Shown here: one piece after another, positions 1-10,009 of the stretch
How positions within the stretch are numbered: the first letter of the stretch is position 1
Layout of the letters: every line of letters starts with the position of its first letter
Source of the DNA: Pseudomonas lactucae
Lineage (GTDB): Bacteria; Pseudomonadota; Gammaproteobacteria; Pseudomonadales; Pseudomonadaceae
DNA length: 62,591 bases
Assembly (NCBI RefSeq): GCF_016937615.1
Contig: NZ_JAFHKI010000050.1
Coordinates: 1 to 62,591, forward strand
Reading direction: 5' to 3'
The notes under the pieces: generated by a model
Seen by the model: only the letters and a program-made list of their open reading frames with translations
Told to the model about the DNA's origin: nothing
The model's database searches: none
Position numbers and translations under genes: made by a program

Positions 1-1767
1 CGCCTCGTACGAAAAACCCTACCCGATGGCAGCAAGGTTGATTATGCCTACGATCGCCAGGGCAACCTCCTCAGCGTCGACGACGGCCACTGGGCGCTGG
101 CCTACGAATACGACCCACAAAACCGCCTCACCGCCGAACACCAAGGCTGGGGCACTTTGCGCTATGGCTACGACGCCCGCGGTCAACTGAAAAATCTACG
201 CCTGCCGGACAACAACCGCCTCACCTTCAACCACGCCAAGGGCGGTCATTTGGCCACCGTTGAGTTGAATGGCAAAACGCTCACCTCGCACCTCTTCAAA
301 GCCGGCCAGGAGCACCAACGCCAACAAGGCCAACTCCTCAGCCACTACCACTACGACGACCAGCACCGCCTGCACGCCCACACCGTCACGCAACAGGAAA
401 ATTACTTCTACCAACGCCACTACGACTACGACAAATCCGGCAACCTCACCCGCCTCAACGACACTCGCAAAGGCAAACACCACTACCGCTACGACCCGCT
501 CAACCGCCTCACCCACGCCGACCACTCGCAAGACCTGCAGGAACGCTTCGCCCATACCCCGGCCGGCAACCTGCTGATGCAAGACCGCCCCGGCCCCGAC
601 ATCGTTGCCGGCAACCGCCTGATGATCCAGGGCGACCGGCACTACGACTACGACGCCTTCGGCAACCTGATCCGCGAACGGCGTGGCAAGGGTCATCAAC
701 TCATTACCGAATACCGATACGACTGCCAACACCGCCTGATCGGTATTACGCAACCCAACGGCCAAACGGCGAGTTACCGTTATGACCCGTTTGGGCGGCG
801 CATCAGCAAAACTGTGGATGGCATCATCACGGAGTTTTTCTGGCAAGGCGACAAACTCATCGCCGAGCACCATGCGGACCGTCATCGCAGTTACCTCTAC
901 GAACCGGAGAGTTTTAGGCCGCTCGCCCTGCTGGAAGGCTTCGGCCCAGATGAAACCCAGCCCTACCACTACCAACTCGACCACCTCGGCACGCCGCAGG
1001 AGCTGACCGATCAAGACGGCGAAATCGTCTGGTCCGCCCACTACCGCGCCTACGGCCAGATCAGCCGCCTCGACGTCGGAAAAGTCGACAACCCGTTGCG
1101 CTTCCAGGGCCAATACTTCGACCCGGAAAGCGGGCTGCACTACAACCGCCATCGCTACTACAATCCGGATATCGGTCGTTACCTGACGCCAGACCCGGTG
1201 AAGCTGGCGGGTGGGATCAACGCCTACCAGTACGTGCCCAACCCGACGGGTTGGATCGATCCGCTTGGACTGAGTAAATGTCCTGGCACGAAAGGATGTA
1301 AACCATCCTTAGGCGTTGAAGATCCTTCAACACTGACATCAAGTAAAAAAACCGAACCCAACCTTCCATCTCCGCGTCGTGATGAAGAATATCTTTTTCG
1401 CGGGGACAAAATCCCTCCAAACGAAGTCTTCAAAAATGGGTTTAAAAGCAAAGGCAACAGCGAAGATTTATACCTACACGCAATTGACAGCGACGACCCG
1501 CCAAGCAACTTCATAAGTACATCGCCATCCCGAGCAGTCGCAATCACCTTTGCTACCAGCTATGGAGACAAAAAAGGCTATTTATATACGCTTAGAAATA
1601 TTGAGGGCCATGATATAAATACAGAATTAGGAAAGCAGGCGCCTTACCCAAAAGAACAAGAATTTGCTATCCATCATAAAATTAATACAGAGGACATACT
1701 AGGCGCCACCCCGGTAAAAACTGATGGAACTTACGTTGGATATTCCATACCAAACCCCAACAGGTAA
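1..1767 (+). CDS. Rhs-family polymorphic toxin with ADP-ribosyltransferase tip (5' end outside window)
   Basis: The reading frame is open from base 1, so this is the C-terminal 588 residues of a larger Rhs protein. The core shows repeated YD motifs (such as YRYDPLNRL and YDAFGNLIRE) and ends at the conserved DPLGL boundary at about 1258-1272. The variable tip (about 1273-1764, 165 residues) is more AT-rich than the core, as expected for a swapped toxin domain. It carries the R-S-E signature of cholera/pertussis-type ADP-ribosyltransferases: Arg in FRGD (codon 1399), STS in FISTS (1516-1524) and EQE in KEQEF (1654-1662). Rhs proteins of this kind are usually delivered by type VI secretion; the export gene is outside the window. 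The target (protein or RNA) cannot be read from sequence. Confidence 0.9.
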   Translation, partial: RLVRKTLPDGSKVDYAYDRQGNLLSVDDGHWALAYEYDPQNRLTAEHQGWGTLRYGYDARGQLKNLRLPDNNRLTFNHAKGGHLATVELNGKTLTSHLFKAGQEHQRQQGQLLSHYHYDDQHRLHAHTVTQQENYFYQRHYDYDKSGNLTRLNDTRKGKHHYRYDPLNRLTHADHSQDLQERFAHTPAGNLLMQDRPGPDIVAGNRLMIQGDRHYDYDAFGNLIRERRGKGHQLITEYRYDCQHRLIGITQPNGQTASYRYDPFGRRISKTVDGIITEFFWQGDKLIAEHHADRHRSYLYEPESFRPLALLEGFGPDETQPYHYQLDHLGTPQELTDQDGEIVWSAHYRAYGQISRLDVGKVDNPLRFQGQYFDPESGLHYNRHRYYNPDIGRYLTPDPVKLAGGINAYQYVPNPTGWIDPLGLSKCPGTKGCKPSLGVEDPSTLTSSKKTEPNLPSPRRDEEYLFRGDKIPPNEVFKNGFKSKGNSEDLYLHAIDSDDPPSNFISTSPSRAVAITFATSYGDKKGYLYTLRNIEGHDINTELGKQAPYPKEQEFAIHHKINTEDILGATPVKTDGTYVGYSIPNPNR

Positions 1768-1771
1768 TAAA

Positions 1772-2185
1772 ATGAAAACCAAAAATATAAAAGCAATAAT
1801 CAATAACGAACACAAACAGGTCACCGTCAAATATAGCCCAACAAAACTCACCATGACATTTTCAGAAGCCGAAAACTTTAAAAAAGTTTATGAAGGAAAA
1901 GATCTGTATGTTTGCTTCGCAAAAATTAGAGCAGATTTCTCGCATATAACATTTTTATGCAAAGGAGCAAAAATAAATGTTAAACCTTCAAGAATGGGCT
2001 CTCAAATGAGCGCTGGGCTTGTCGCATACGAAATGACGCTAGGCCAACAAGCTACCAACGACGACATCGTCCATTTATTTGACTATGAAGAAGAAAACCT
2101 AACAAACAATCCACAAGAGCAAGTTGATTTCTTCAATAAATGGTTGGCGTCATTAGGTGCGGAGGATTACGAAAAATTTAACTAA
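1772..2185 (+). CDS. probable immunity protein for the Rhs ADP-ribosyltransferase toxin
   Basis: The ATG at 1772 lies four bases after the toxin stop codon, with an AGG eight bases upstream; a longer in-frame start at 1724 would overlap the toxin and is less likely. The 137-residue product has no signal peptide and is lysine-rich at the N-terminus and acidic at the C-terminus. I do not recognise the family, and it does not look like an ADP-ribosylglycohydrolase, so blocking by direct binding is more likely than reversal of the modification. Function is inferred from position and from AT-rich composition shared with the toxin tip. A HemB gene follows in the opposite direction. Confidence 0.75.
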   Translation: MKTKNIKAIINNEHKQVTVKYSPTKLTMTFSEAENFKKVYEGKDLYVCFAKIRADFSHITFLCKGAKINVKPSRMGSQMSAGLVAYEMTLGQQATNDDIVHLFDYEEENLTNNPQEQVDFFNKWLASLGAEDYEKFN

Positions 2186-2222
2186 GCGCTGTTCAAAATA
2201 AATATGAAAGATCGCATTCCTC

Positions 2223-2256
2223 CCCCTGTGATAAGTAAGCCCGCTTACCACAGGGG
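2223..2256. terminator. hairpin between convergent immunity and hemB genes
   Basis: CCCCTGTG at 2223 pairs with CACAGGGG ending at 2256, and an inner GTAAG/CTTAC pair extends the stem across a four-base bulge. There is no clear T run on either side, so activity as a terminator is inferred from the position between two convergent genes. Confidence 0.45.
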
Positions 2257-2268
2257 ATAAACGGCGTC

Positions 2269-3243
2269 TTAGACCCCCGCCAACGCCAAATCCATCGCAA
2301 AATACGTAAAAATCAAATCCGCCCCCGCCCGCTTGATCGAGCCCAAGGTCTCGCGCACCACGCGATCCTCATCAATCGCTCCCGCCCGGGCGCCGAACTT
2401 GATCATCGCGTATTCACCGCTTACCTGATATGCCGCCACCGGCAAACGCGAGGCTTCGCGGATGTCGCGGATGATGTCGAGGTAGGCACCTGCCGGTTTG
2501 ACCATCAGGGCGTCCGCGCCTTCCTGTTCGTCGAGCAGCGATTCGCGTACGGCTTCGCGGCGGTTCATGGGGTTCATCTGGTAGCTTTTGCGGTCGCCCT
2601 TGAGCGCGCTGCCGCCGGCTTCGCGGAAGGGGCCGTAGAGGGCCGAGGCGAATTTGGTCGAGTAGGCCATGATCGGAATATGGGTAAAACCGGCGTCATC
2701 CAGGGCGCGGCGGATGGCCTGGACCTGGCCGTCCATGGCGGCCGAGGGGGCGATCACGTCGGCACCGGCGCGGGCGGCGGCCACGGCTTGTTTGCCGAGG
2801 TTGACCAGGGTCGCGTCGTTGTCGACATGGCTGCCGTGCATCACGCCGCAGTGGCCGTGGTCGGTGTATTCGCAAAAGCAGGTGTCGGACATTACGATCA
2901 TTTCCGGCACGGCGTCCTTGATGATCGAGGACATGCGCGAAACCAGGCCGCGTTCTTTCCAGGTGTCACTGCCACTGGCGTCCAGGTGGTGGGATACGCC
3001 AAAGGTCATCACCGACTTGATGCCGGCGCGGGCATAACGCTCGATCTCGCTTGCCAGTTTCTTCTCTGGGATACGCCGCACGCCCGGCATGCTGGTGATC
3101 GGGACGAAGTCGTCGATTTCTTCTTCAACAAAAATCGGCAGTACCAGGTCGTTGAGGGTGAACTCGGTTTCCTGGAACAGGCCACGCAGCTCCGGGGAGC
3201 GGCGCAGGCGGCGTGGGCGGGCTTGAGGGAACTGGCTGGTCAT
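2269..3243 (-). CDS. hemB: delta-aminolevulinic acid dehydratase (porphobilinogen synthase), zinc-type
   Basis: Condenses two 5-aminolevulinate molecules to porphobilinogen in tetrapyrrole synthesis in the cytoplasm. The 324-residue length fits the family. Two active-site lysines are visible: YSTKF (K197) and MVKPA (K249). The metal site reads [13 protein letters not shown] (C122, C124, C132), the three-cysteine zinc site of the E. coli enzyme, not the aspartate-rich magnesium-type site known from P. aeruginosa HemB. That suggests a second, zinc-dependent HemB paralogue; the main hemB would be elsewhere. The gene is monocistronic and convergent with the Rhs immunity gene. Confidence 0.93.
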   Translation of the reverse strand: MTSQFPQARPRRLRRSPELRGLFQETEFTLNDLVLPIFVEEEIDDFVPITSMPGVRRIPEKKLASEIERYARAGIKSVMTFGVSHHLDASGSDTWKERGLVSRMSSIIKDAVPEMIVMSDTCFCEYTDHGHCGVMHGSHVDNDATLVNLGKQAVAAARAGADVIAPSAAMDGQVQAIRRALDDAGFTHIPIMAYSTKFASALYGPFREAGGSALKGDRKSYQMNPMNRREAVRESLLDEQEGADALMVKPAGAYLDIIRDIREASRLPVAAYQVSGEYAMIKFGARAGAIDEDRVVRETLGSIKRAGADLIFTYFAMDLALAGV

Positions 3244-3356
3244 GGTTTTCCTGATTCAAGACAAAACTATGGGGCAAAAGCTTATGCCCCCAACCCCCCG
3301 CAACACAAATGCCAGGGGCCAATAGTGTATTGCGCGGTCGGTAATAATTCATTGAT

Positions 3357-4199
3357 CTAGAGCTGTAGACAGCCTTCGATACACACCGCGACGGCGCCGC
3401 CGACCCAGATCTCCTTGCCCTGGCGTTCAATGTGGATACGCCCGGCACGCCCCATGGCCGTGCCCTGGCTGACGACATAACACTCCGGCGCCAGCCCCTC
3501 CCCCAGCAACCATTGGGCGACACCGGCATTCAGGCTGCCGGTGGCCGGGTCTTCCGGGGCGCCGTCGCCGGCGATAAAACCGCGCACTTCAAAGTCTGCA
3601 TCCACCTCGTCGCGCGCCGGGTCGCACGGGGCGACTACGCCCACCGCGAGGCCGAGCAGTTGCGCATAGTCCGGTTGCAGGTCAAGCACAGCCTGACGAT
3701 CAGCCAGCATTACCGCCAGCCAACCGGCGCCGTTGTCCACCCATTGGCTGCGCACGATTGCCCCAGGCGCCAGGTTCAACGCCTGGCACACGCGTTCGAG
3801 CACGTCATCTTCCACCGGTCCCGCGCGCAACAACGGCGGTGCGATAAACGCCAGCCCATCGCCTTGACGACGGATACGCACCAGGCCGATTTCACACTCC
3901 TGGATGATCTCCTCGCCTTGGGGCACCCCGCCCGCTTGCAGCCAGGCGTGGCAACTGCCCAGTGTCGGGTGCCCGGCGAACGGCAGCTCCTGCACGGTGG
4001 TAAAAATCCTTACCCGATAGTCAGCCCTTGGATCGCGCGGTGTCAGCAAAAACGTGGTTTCACTGAGGTTGGTCCAATTGGCGAAGTCCGCCATCTGCTG
4101 GTCGCTGAGGCTATCGGCCCCCAATACCACGGCCAATGGGTTGCCTTTGAGCGGCACACGGCTGAAGACATCCAGTTGTTTGAAATCGAAAGTCGGCAT
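3357..4199 (-). CDS. PhzF-family isomerase
   Basis: A 280-residue member of the PhzF/DapF-fold isomerases. Visible signatures are the N-terminal QLDVFSRVPLKGNPLAVV, the putative catalytic Glu in NLSETTFLL (E47), FAGHPTLGS, and DPATGSLNAG near the C-terminus. True PhzF acts in phenazine synthesis, but no other phenazine gene is nearby, so this is one of the many PhzF-like proteins of unknown substrate. Two bases separate it from the upstream GST gene, so the two are probably co-transcribed. Confidence 0.88.
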   Translation of the reverse strand: MPTFDFKQLDVFSRVPLKGNPLAVVLGADSLSDQQMADFANWTNLSETTFLLTPRDPRADYRVRIFTTVQELPFAGHPTLGSCHAWLQAGGVPQGEEIIQECEIGLVRIRRQGDGLAFIAPPLLRAGPVEDDVLERVCQALNLAPGAIVRSQWVDNGAGWLAVMLADRQAVLDLQPDYAQLLGLAVGVVAPCDPARDEVDADFEVRGFIAGDGAPEDPATGSLNAGVAQWLLGEGLAPECYVVSQGTAMGRAGRIHIERQGKEIWVGGAVAVCIEGCLQL

Positions 4200-4201
4200 G
4201 C

Positions 4202-4900
4202 TCAGCTCGGAATATTCAGGCCACGGATCACCGCAGGCCGGGCGATAAACCCATCCAGCGCGCGCAGGACGTTGGGAAAGTCGGCGATGCCCACCAGGTC
4301 ACCCGATTCGTAGAAGCCAATCAGGTTCCGGATCCACGGGAAGGACGCAATATCGGCGATGCTGTAGTCATCGCCCATGATCCAGGTGCGGCCGAGCAGA
4401 CGTTTTTCCAGCACTTGCAGCAAGCGGCGGGACTCGGCGGCGTAACGGTCGCGGGGGCGTTTGTCTTCGTAGTCCTTGCCGGCGAATTTATTGAAAAAAC
4501 CCAACTGGCCGAACATCGGGCCGATGCCGCCCATCTGGAACATCAGCCATTGAATCGTTTCATAACGTGTCGCCGGATCCTCGGAGAGCAACCGGCTGGT
4601 TTTTTCCGCCAGGTAGATCAGGATCGCGCCAGACTCAAACAGCGCCAGCGGCTGGCCGGCCGGGCCGTCGGGGTCGATGATCGCGGGGATTTTGTTGTTG
4701 GGGTTCAGGGACAGGAACTCGGGAGACAACTGGTCCTGGGTCTCGAAACTGACCTTGTGCGCTTCATAAGGCAGGCCCAGCTCTTCCAGCATGATCGAGA
4801 CTTTTACCCCGTTGGGCGTGGGCAGTGAGTAAAGTTGCAGGCGCTCAGGGTGCTGGGCAGGCCATTTGCTATTGATCGGGAAAGCGGCAAGTGCATTCAT
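4202..4900 (-). CDS. glutathione S-transferase, YfcG/Ure2-like
   Basis: The 232-residue protein has an N-terminal thioredoxin-fold domain starting with LYSLPTPNGVKVSIMLEELG, the PNG motif of Nu-class/YfcG-type GSTs that often act as disulfide reductases with glutathione, and NPNNKIPAI with the cis-proline, then an all-helical C-terminal domain. It is the first gene of a two-gene unit with the PhzF-like gene. Substrate unknown. Confidence 0.9.
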   Translation of the reverse strand: MNALAAFPINSKWPAQHPERLQLYSLPTPNGVKVSIMLEELGLPYEAHKVSFETQDQLSPEFLSLNPNNKIPAIIDPDGPAGQPLALFESGAILIYLAEKTSRLLSEDPATRYETIQWLMFQMGGIGPMFGQLGFFNKFAGKDYEDKRPRDRYAAESRRLLQVLEKRLLGRTWIMGDDYSIADIASFPWIRNLIGFYESGDLVGIADFPNVLRALDGFIARPAVIRGLNIPS

Positions 4901-5154
4901 CGGGACGACCCCTGGGGCGGAAAGCCTCCATGATAGTCACCTGGAGGCTGTCCTGCATGAGTCATCAATGCGCAACATCAGCGGGCTATTATCCCGCACA
5001 GGCGAACCAATACGTCCTCGTGCACTCTTATGTGCGCTTATCGGGTGAACGGAGGCACCTCAGCTGTATCGACAGGGAATACCGCAAGACGCCCAGGCGT
5101 TATTGGGGCCAGGCTTGTCAGCCTTAACGTGACGCATGAAGACTCGAACCTACA

Positions 5155-5856
5155 ATGACGATCAAGCCTCTGCGCCTTGTGCAACGCCTGAGACACTATG
5201 CCTACATCATGCTGCCGCTGTTGCTGGTCAGCGGCGCCATGGTCGCTGCACTCGACGCCCGTGAAAGCCGCGCCCAACCCGTAGACGGCGTACAAACCCT
5301 GGTGTTCCTGCGCCACGGCGAAAAACCCGCCGGCGGCCTGGGCCAACTCAATTGCCAGGGCCTGAACCGCGCGATGAACCTGGCCACGGTATTGCCGGAG
5401 AAATTCGGCAAGGCCGACTTCGTGTTCGCCGCCAACCCGACGCGCAATGTAGAGGAAGGCGAGCGGGATAACTCCTACAGCTACATCCGCCCACTGATGA
5501 CCATCAGTCCCAGCGCCATCAAGCTGGGCCTGCCGGTGAATATCAAATTCTCGGCGAATGACACCAGTGACTTGGCCGATGAGCTGGTCGAAGACAAATA
5601 TCACAATGCCACAATCTACACCGCCTGGTCCCACGGCTACCTGCCGGAGTTGATCAACAAGGTGGCGAGTGAAGCCTCGGGCGAAAAACACACCATCACC
5701 GAAGATTGGTCCGGCAATGACTACGACACGCTGTATGTCCTGACGCTGACCTGGCACAACGGCAAGGCCTCGCTGTTGAGCCGCAACTACAAGCAAGGCT
5801 TGAATGACGGCGACCAGACCTGTCCGGAACCCACACAGGTGAGCGCCGAGAGCTGA
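5155..5856 (+). CDS. histidine phosphatase family protein, membrane-anchored or secreted
   Basis: A 233-residue protein with an N-terminal hydrophobic segment (about residues 17-35) that could be a signal peptide or anchor, followed by the catalytic motif LVFLRHGEKP of the histidine phosphatase superfamily; the His forms the phospho-enzyme intermediate. It belongs to the short periplasmic-type proteins of this superfamily, not to phosphoglycerate mutase. Substrate unknown. It precedes a permease gene by 45 bases on the same strand and may be co-transcribed. Confidence 0.82.
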   Translation: MTIKPLRLVQRLRHYAYIMLPLLLVSGAMVAALDARESRAQPVDGVQTLVFLRHGEKPAGGLGQLNCQGLNRAMNLATVLPEKFGKADFVFAANPTRNVEEGERDNSYSYIRPLMTISPSAIKLGLPVNIKFSANDTSDLADELVEDKYHNATIYTAWSHGYLPELINKVASEASGEKHTITEDWSGNDYDTLYVLTLTWHNGKASLLSRNYKQGLNDGDQTCPEPTQVSAES

Positions 5857-5901
5857 GAGCGTATGATGCGTCGCTATTGACTCATCGACGGATCATCACC
5901 C

Positions 5902-6957
5902 ATGTCCAACCTCACCTCCATCCAGCCCAACCGGGGCTGGTCGTTCTGGTGGAAACCAGCGCTGTTCCTGCTGGTCGCCTGCGTCGGCCTCTACTACGTG
6001 AAATGGTCGCCCTACTACTTCAAGGCGTTTGCCGCGGCGGATAACCACAGCATCGGCGCCTCGATTCTCAATGATCAACAAAGCTCGCCCCTGGCGGCAG
6101 CGCTGGCCTATGCCCAGGTGTATTTCCTGGCAATCTGGAAAGCCGCCGTACTGGCGGTGATCCTCGGCTCTCTTTTACAGGTATTGATCCCTCGCGACTG
6201 GCTGCTACGTCTGTTCGGCCGCGCCGGGCTGGGCTCGACCGTGCGCGGTGGGCTGTTCGCCTTGCCGGGCATGATGTGCAGTTGCTGCGCCGCGCCGGTG
6301 GCGGCGGGCATGCGTCGCCAGCAGGTGTCGGTGGGCGCGGCGCTGGCCTTCTGGATCGCCAACCCGGTGCTCAATCCGGCCACCCTGGTGTTCATGGGTT
6401 TTGTGCTGGGCTGGGGCTTTACCGCGTTGCGGCTGGTGGCGGGGATTGTGCTGGTGGTGGGTGTGTCGCTGGTGGCGCAGCGCATTGCCCGACCGGACCA
6501 AGTACCGGAGGCGGCACTGGACGCGGTAGCCGAAGTCAGCACCCTGGAATCGCAACCGTTCCTCAGTCGCTGGTTGCGCACCCTCTGGCAGCTGTTCTGG
6601 AGCACCATCCCGGTCTATATCCTGGCGGTGCTGGTGCTGGGCGCGGCGCGTGTGTGGCTGTTCCCCCACGTGGACGGCGCGATGGCCAACAGCCTGATAT
6701 GGCTGGTGCCGCTGGCGATTGTCGGCACGCTGTTTGTGATTCCTACCGCGGCCGAGATCCCTATCGTACAAACCATGATGACCCTGGGCATGGGCACCGG
6801 CCCGGCCGTGGCCTTGCTGATGACCCTGCCGAGCGTGAGCCTGCCGTCACTGCTGATGCTGCGCAAGGACTTCGATGCGCGGGTGCTGGTGACGGTCGCG
6901 GGGTTGACCATGCTGGTGGGTGTGGTGTGCGGGTTGATCGGGGCGGTGATTCTGTAG
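5902..6957 (+). CDS. YraQ-family permease (DUF318)
   Basis: A 351-residue inner-membrane protein with about eight to ten hydrophobic segments. It carries the family hallmark around PGMMCSCCAAPVAAGMR with clustered cysteines, followed by a glycine- and asparagine-rich ANPVLNPATLVFMGF stretch; a second half repeat occurs near the C-terminus (IPTAAEIPIVQ, LPSVSLPSLLML). Such permeases are usually tied to metal, arsenic or sulfur compound transport; the substrate here is not known. Confidence 0.86.
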   Translation: MSNLTSIQPNRGWSFWWKPALFLLVACVGLYYVKWSPYYFKAFAAADNHSIGASILNDQQSSPLAAALAYAQVYFLAIWKAAVLAVILGSLLQVLIPRDWLLRLFGRAGLGSTVRGGLFALPGMMCSCCAAPVAAGMRRQQVSVGAALAFWIANPVLNPATLVFMGFVLGWGFTALRLVAGIVLVVGVSLVAQRIARPDQVPEAALDAVAEVSTLESQPFLSRWLRTLWQLFWSTIPVYILAVLVLGAARVWLFPHVDGAMANSLIWLVPLAIVGTLFVIPTAAEIPIVQTMMTLGMGTGPAVALLMTLPSVSLPSLLMLRKDFDARVLVTVAGLTMLVGVVCGLIGAVIL

Positions 6958-6975
6958 GCATTGCATGAATGCCTA
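6955..6975. terminator. hairpin at the end of the permease gene
   Basis: TAGGCATT (6955-6962, starting with the permease stop codon) pairs perfectly with AATGCCTA (6968-6975). It sits between two convergent genes. No strong T run follows, so this is a weak terminator call. Confidence 0.4.
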
Positions 6976-6999
6976 CGTAGCACTAACACATAAATATGC

Positions 7000-8103
7000 C
7001 TATGCAGAGCGCCCGTTTCTCTGGCGCAGATACTCCAACACGGCGCCCTGCTCCCCGGCAAACTCGACGCGCGCGCCTTTGCTTTCACGCTGGAAGGCGT
7101 ACATCGGGTCGTAGTACTCGCGCAATAGCCCTTCGATCCAGCCGCGGTGCAGGTCCACAGTGCCGCTGTGTGCCTGTTCGGCCAGAGCCTTCTGCATGAT
7201 CGCATGCAACCGCTGGAAGCGTTCACCGCCAAGACGCTTGTGGATATTGGCCAGGCTCTGGGTCAGGCGTTCGGCAAACAGCGCGTGGCCGTTTTCGCCA
7301 AACACCCCGATAAACTCCGCACACAGCTCCACCACATAGTCGCGCAGGATGCGTTCCACGCGGCCTTCGACGCTGTCCTCCAGCCACACCATCGAATACG
7401 CCTGCATGCCCTTGTGCAGCGGCAATGGCAATGCACAGCTGCCGATCATGCGGCTCTCGTCCTCGACCACAAATTGCTCGGTACCCGCCGCGCGCTTTTT
7501 AAGCAGGTCCACCGCCAGGCGGTTTTCGAAGTCGATGTTGGACGGCTGTGTCGTGGCGCGCTTGCCGAAACTGGAACCGCGATGGTTGGCGTGACCTTCC
7601 AGGTCCAGGGCGTTATGCAGTTGACCGAGCACTTCGGTCTTGCCGGTGCCGGTCATGCCGCCCAGCAACACGAAGTCACACTGGGTCGTGGCCTGCTCGA
7701 TGGTTTCCACCAGGAAGGTACGCATCGCCTTGTAGCCACCGCCCACCCGCGGGTAGTCGATACCGGCTTCGGTTTTCAGCCATTGCTGCACGATCTGCGA
7801 ACGCAAGCCGCCACGAAAGCAGTACAGGTAACCGTTGGGGTTGGCCTGGGCGAACTGCGCCCACTGTTCGATACGTTTGGCCTTGATCGCCCCGGACACC
7901 AGCTCATGTCCCAGCACGATTGCCGCTTGCTGGCCCTGCTGCTTGTAGCAGGTGCCGACCCGCTGGCGCTCGTCATCGGTCATCAGCGGCAGGTTGATCA
8001 CGCCGGGGAACGCGCCCTTGGTGAATTCGACCGGCGCGCGGGTGTCCATCAGCGGCCGGTCGTTGAGGAAGATATCGCGGTAATCGGTGATGTCAGTCGC
8101 CAT
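7000..8103 (-). CDS. selU: tRNA 2-selenouridine synthase
   Basis: Replaces sulfur with selenium in the wobble 2-thiouridine of Lys, Glu and Gln tRNAs, using selenophosphate made by SelD. The 367-residue protein has an N-terminal rhodanese domain with the catalytic Cys in [11 protein letters not shown] and a C-terminal P-loop domain with [12 protein letters not shown]. The ATG at 8103 overlaps the selD stop by one base (TGATG), so the two genes are translationally coupled; an upstream TTG in frame is disregarded. Confidence 0.95.
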   Translation of the reverse strand: MATDITDYRDIFLNDRPLMDTRAPVEFTKGAFPGVINLPLMTDDERQRVGTCYKQQGQQAAIVLGHELVSGAIKAKRIEQWAQFAQANPNGYLYCFRGGLRSQIVQQWLKTEAGIDYPRVGGGYKAMRTFLVETIEQATTQCDFVLLGGMTGTGKTEVLGQLHNALDLEGHANHRGSSFGKRATTQPSNIDFENRLAVDLLKKRAAGTEQFVVEDESRMIGSCALPLPLHKGMQAYSMVWLEDSVEGRVERILRDYVVELCAEFIGVFGENGHALFAERLTQSLANIHKRLGGERFQRLHAIMQKALAEQAHSGTVDLHRGWIEGLLREYYDPMYAFQRESKGARVEFAGEQGAVLEYLRQRNGRSA

Positions 8104-9137
8104 CAAATCACCTCTACCGCGTTGCTCTGTCGCTCAACCAACGCGCCGATTGGCTCGAGGTTCAGGCCCAGTTCGGCGGCCACCGCGTGGAATTCGGCAT
8201 CACCTTGCGGGGTGACGGCGATCAGCAGGCCGCCGCTGGTCTGCGGGTCGCACAGCACACGTTTGTGCAACTCCTGCAAACGTCCCAGCTTGCTGGCATA
8301 GCTGTCGAAGTTGCGCAAAGTACCACCGGGCACGCAGCCCTGTTCCAGGTAGTACTCGACCCCTGGCAGGCGTGGGACTTTTTCATATTCGATACGGGCA
8401 GTCAGACCGCTGCCGTCAGCCATTTCCACCAGGTGGCCCAACAGGCCGAAACCGGTGACATCGGTCATGGCGGTCACGCCGGCCAGTTTGCCGAAGCGGC
8501 TGCCTGGTTTGTTGAGGGTGCACATCCAGTCACGGGCCAGGCCGATATCGGTCTCGCGCAGCTTGCCCTTCTTTTCCGCGGTGGTGAGGATGCCGATGCC
8601 CAGGGGCTTGGTCAGGTAAAGCTTGCAGCCGGCAGTGGCGGTGTCGTTGCGCTTCATATGGCGCTTTTGCACGATGCCGGTCACGGCCAGGCCGAAGATC
8701 GGCTCCGGCGCGTCGATGGAATGCCCACCCGCCAAGGGAATGCCGGCCGCGTCGCACACGGACCTGCCGCCACGGATCACCTCACGGGCAATTTCCGGCG
8801 CCAGTACGTTCACCGGCCAGCCAAGAATGGCGATGGCCATCAACGGGTCACCGCCCATGGCATAGATGTCGCTGATCGCATTGGTGGCGGCGATGCGGCC
8901 GAAATCGAAGGGATCATCGACAATCGGCATGAAAAAGTCGGTAGTGGAGACCACGCCGCGCTCGTCGTCGATGGCGTACACCGCCGCATCGTCACGGGAG
9001 GCGTTACCCACCCACAGATTGGGGTCCAGGTTCTGTGCACCGCTGCCGGCGAGGATAACTTCCAGTACTTGCGGCGAAATCTTGCAGCCGCAACCCGCGC
9101 CGTGGCTGTACTGGGTAAGGCGAATCGGCTCGTTCAT
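8103..9137 (-). CDS. selD: selenide, water dikinase (selenophosphate synthetase)
   Basis: Makes selenophosphate from selenide and ATP. The 344-residue protein starts MNEPIRL at 9137; the frame is open further upstream but family alignment supports this start. The active-site loop is GAGCGCKIS, with Cys16 and Lys19 matching the catalytic Cys and Lys of E. coli SelD, so it is a Cys form, not a Sec form. It is directly coupled to selU; no selA or selB is seen in the window. Confidence 0.95.
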   Translation of the reverse strand: MNEPIRLTQYSHGAGCGCKISPQVLEVILAGSGAQNLDPNLWVGNASRDDAAVYAIDDERGVVSTTDFFMPIVDDPFDFGRIAATNAISDIYAMGGDPLMAIAILGWPVNVLAPEIAREVIRGGRSVCDAAGIPLAGGHSIDAPEPIFGLAVTGIVQKRHMKRNDTATAGCKLYLTKPLGIGILTTAEKKGKLRETDIGLARDWMCTLNKPGSRFGKLAGVTAMTDVTGFGLLGHLVEMADGSGLTARIEYEKVPRLPGVEYYLEQGCVPGGTLRNFDSYASKLGRLQELHKRVLCDPQTSGGLLIAVTPQGDAEFHAVAAELGLNLEPIGALVERQSNAVEVI

Positions 9138-9180
9138 GGTGGACCTCAAGCTATCAAGTGGGCGGATTCTACCAGACAGC

Positions 9181-9216
9181 AAAAGGCCGGCTGGGCTCTT
9201 GTGAGCACAGCCGGCC
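9181..9216 (-). terminator. rho-independent terminator downstream of terC
   Basis: A nine-base perfect stem, GGCCGGCTG (9185-9193) with CAGCCGGCC (9208-9216). Read on the minus strand it is followed by TTTT (9184-9181), fitting termination of the terC transcript before selD. Confidence 0.75.
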
Positions 9217-9231
9217 TGTTTGTTTCAGCGC

Positions 9232-9981
9232 TTACTGACGGGCGGCAAGCAAACGCTTGTGGCGATTGCGCCGTGCAATGTTCAAGCACTCGATGGCCGC
9301 CGAGAAGGCCATGGCCGCGTACACGTAGCCTTTAGGCACATGGGCACCGAAGCCTTCTGCGATCAGCGTCATGCCGATCATGATCAGGAAGCCCAGAGCC
9401 AGCATCACCACGGTCGGGTTGTCGTTGATGAACTTGGCCAGCGGTTCAGCCGCTACCAGCATCACGATCACCGAAGTCACCACGGCAATGATCATGATCG
9501 GCAAGTGCTCGGTCATGCCCACGGCGGTAATGATGCTGTCGATGGAGAACACCAGGTCAAGCAACAGGATCTGCCCGATCGCCGCCGCAAAACCGATGGT
9601 CACGACGTTGCTGGTGCTGGCCTTCTCTTCCGGCTCCGGGTCCATGCTGTGGTGGATCTCGGTGGTGGCCTTCCATACCAGGAACAGGCCGCCGGCGATC
9701 AGGATCATGTCCTTCCAGGAAAACGCCTGGCCGAACACTTCGAACACCGGCGTCGTCAGTTGCACGATAAACGCGATGGTGCTCAACAAGCCCAGGCGCA
9801 GGACCAACGCCATGCTGATACCGATGCGTCGCGCCTTGGCCCGGTGCTGCTCGGGCAATTTGTTGGTGAGGATCGAGATGAAGATCAGGTTATCGATGCC
9901 CAGCACGATTTCCATGACGATCAGGGTGGCCAGCGCGATCCACGCGGTGGGGCTGGCGGCCAGTTGTAAAAGGTAATCCAT
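9232..9981 (-). CDS. TerC/YgdQ-family integral membrane protein
   Basis: A 249-residue protein with about seven hydrophobic segments. It shows the TerC signatures [14 protein letters not shown] near the N-terminus and [16 protein letters not shown] in the middle, each with acidic residues inside a membrane helix that are thought to bind metal. TerC relatives are linked to manganese efflux or metallation of secreted enzymes. It lies 28 bases after a small lipoprotein gene on the same strand. I see no convincing yybP-ykoY riboswitch upstream. Confidence 0.9.
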   Translation of the reverse strand: MDYLLQLAASPTAWIALATLIVMEIVLGIDNLIFISILTNKLPEQHRAKARRIGISMALVLRLGLLSTIAFIVQLTTPVFEVFGQAFSWKDMILIAGGLFLVWKATTEIHHSMDPEPEEKASTSNVVTIGFAAAIGQILLLDLVFSIDSIITAVGMTEHLPIMIIAVVTSVIVMLVAAEPLAKFINDNPTVVMLALGFLIMIGMTLIAEGFGAHVPKGYVYAAMAFSAAIECLNIARRNRHKRLLAARQ

Positions 9982-10009
9982 AGGTCAGTCCTGACGTTGT
10001 GCTGGGAGA

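Noticed and set aside
196..1152. Long minus-strand open frame (318 codons) opposite the Rhs core
   Set aside because: It is the mirror of GC-rich YD repeats and gives a low-complexity Val/Ala-rich product with no domain.
3357..4199. Phenazine biosynthesis locus
   Set aside because: Only a PhzF-like gene is present; no phzA-E or phzG nearby.
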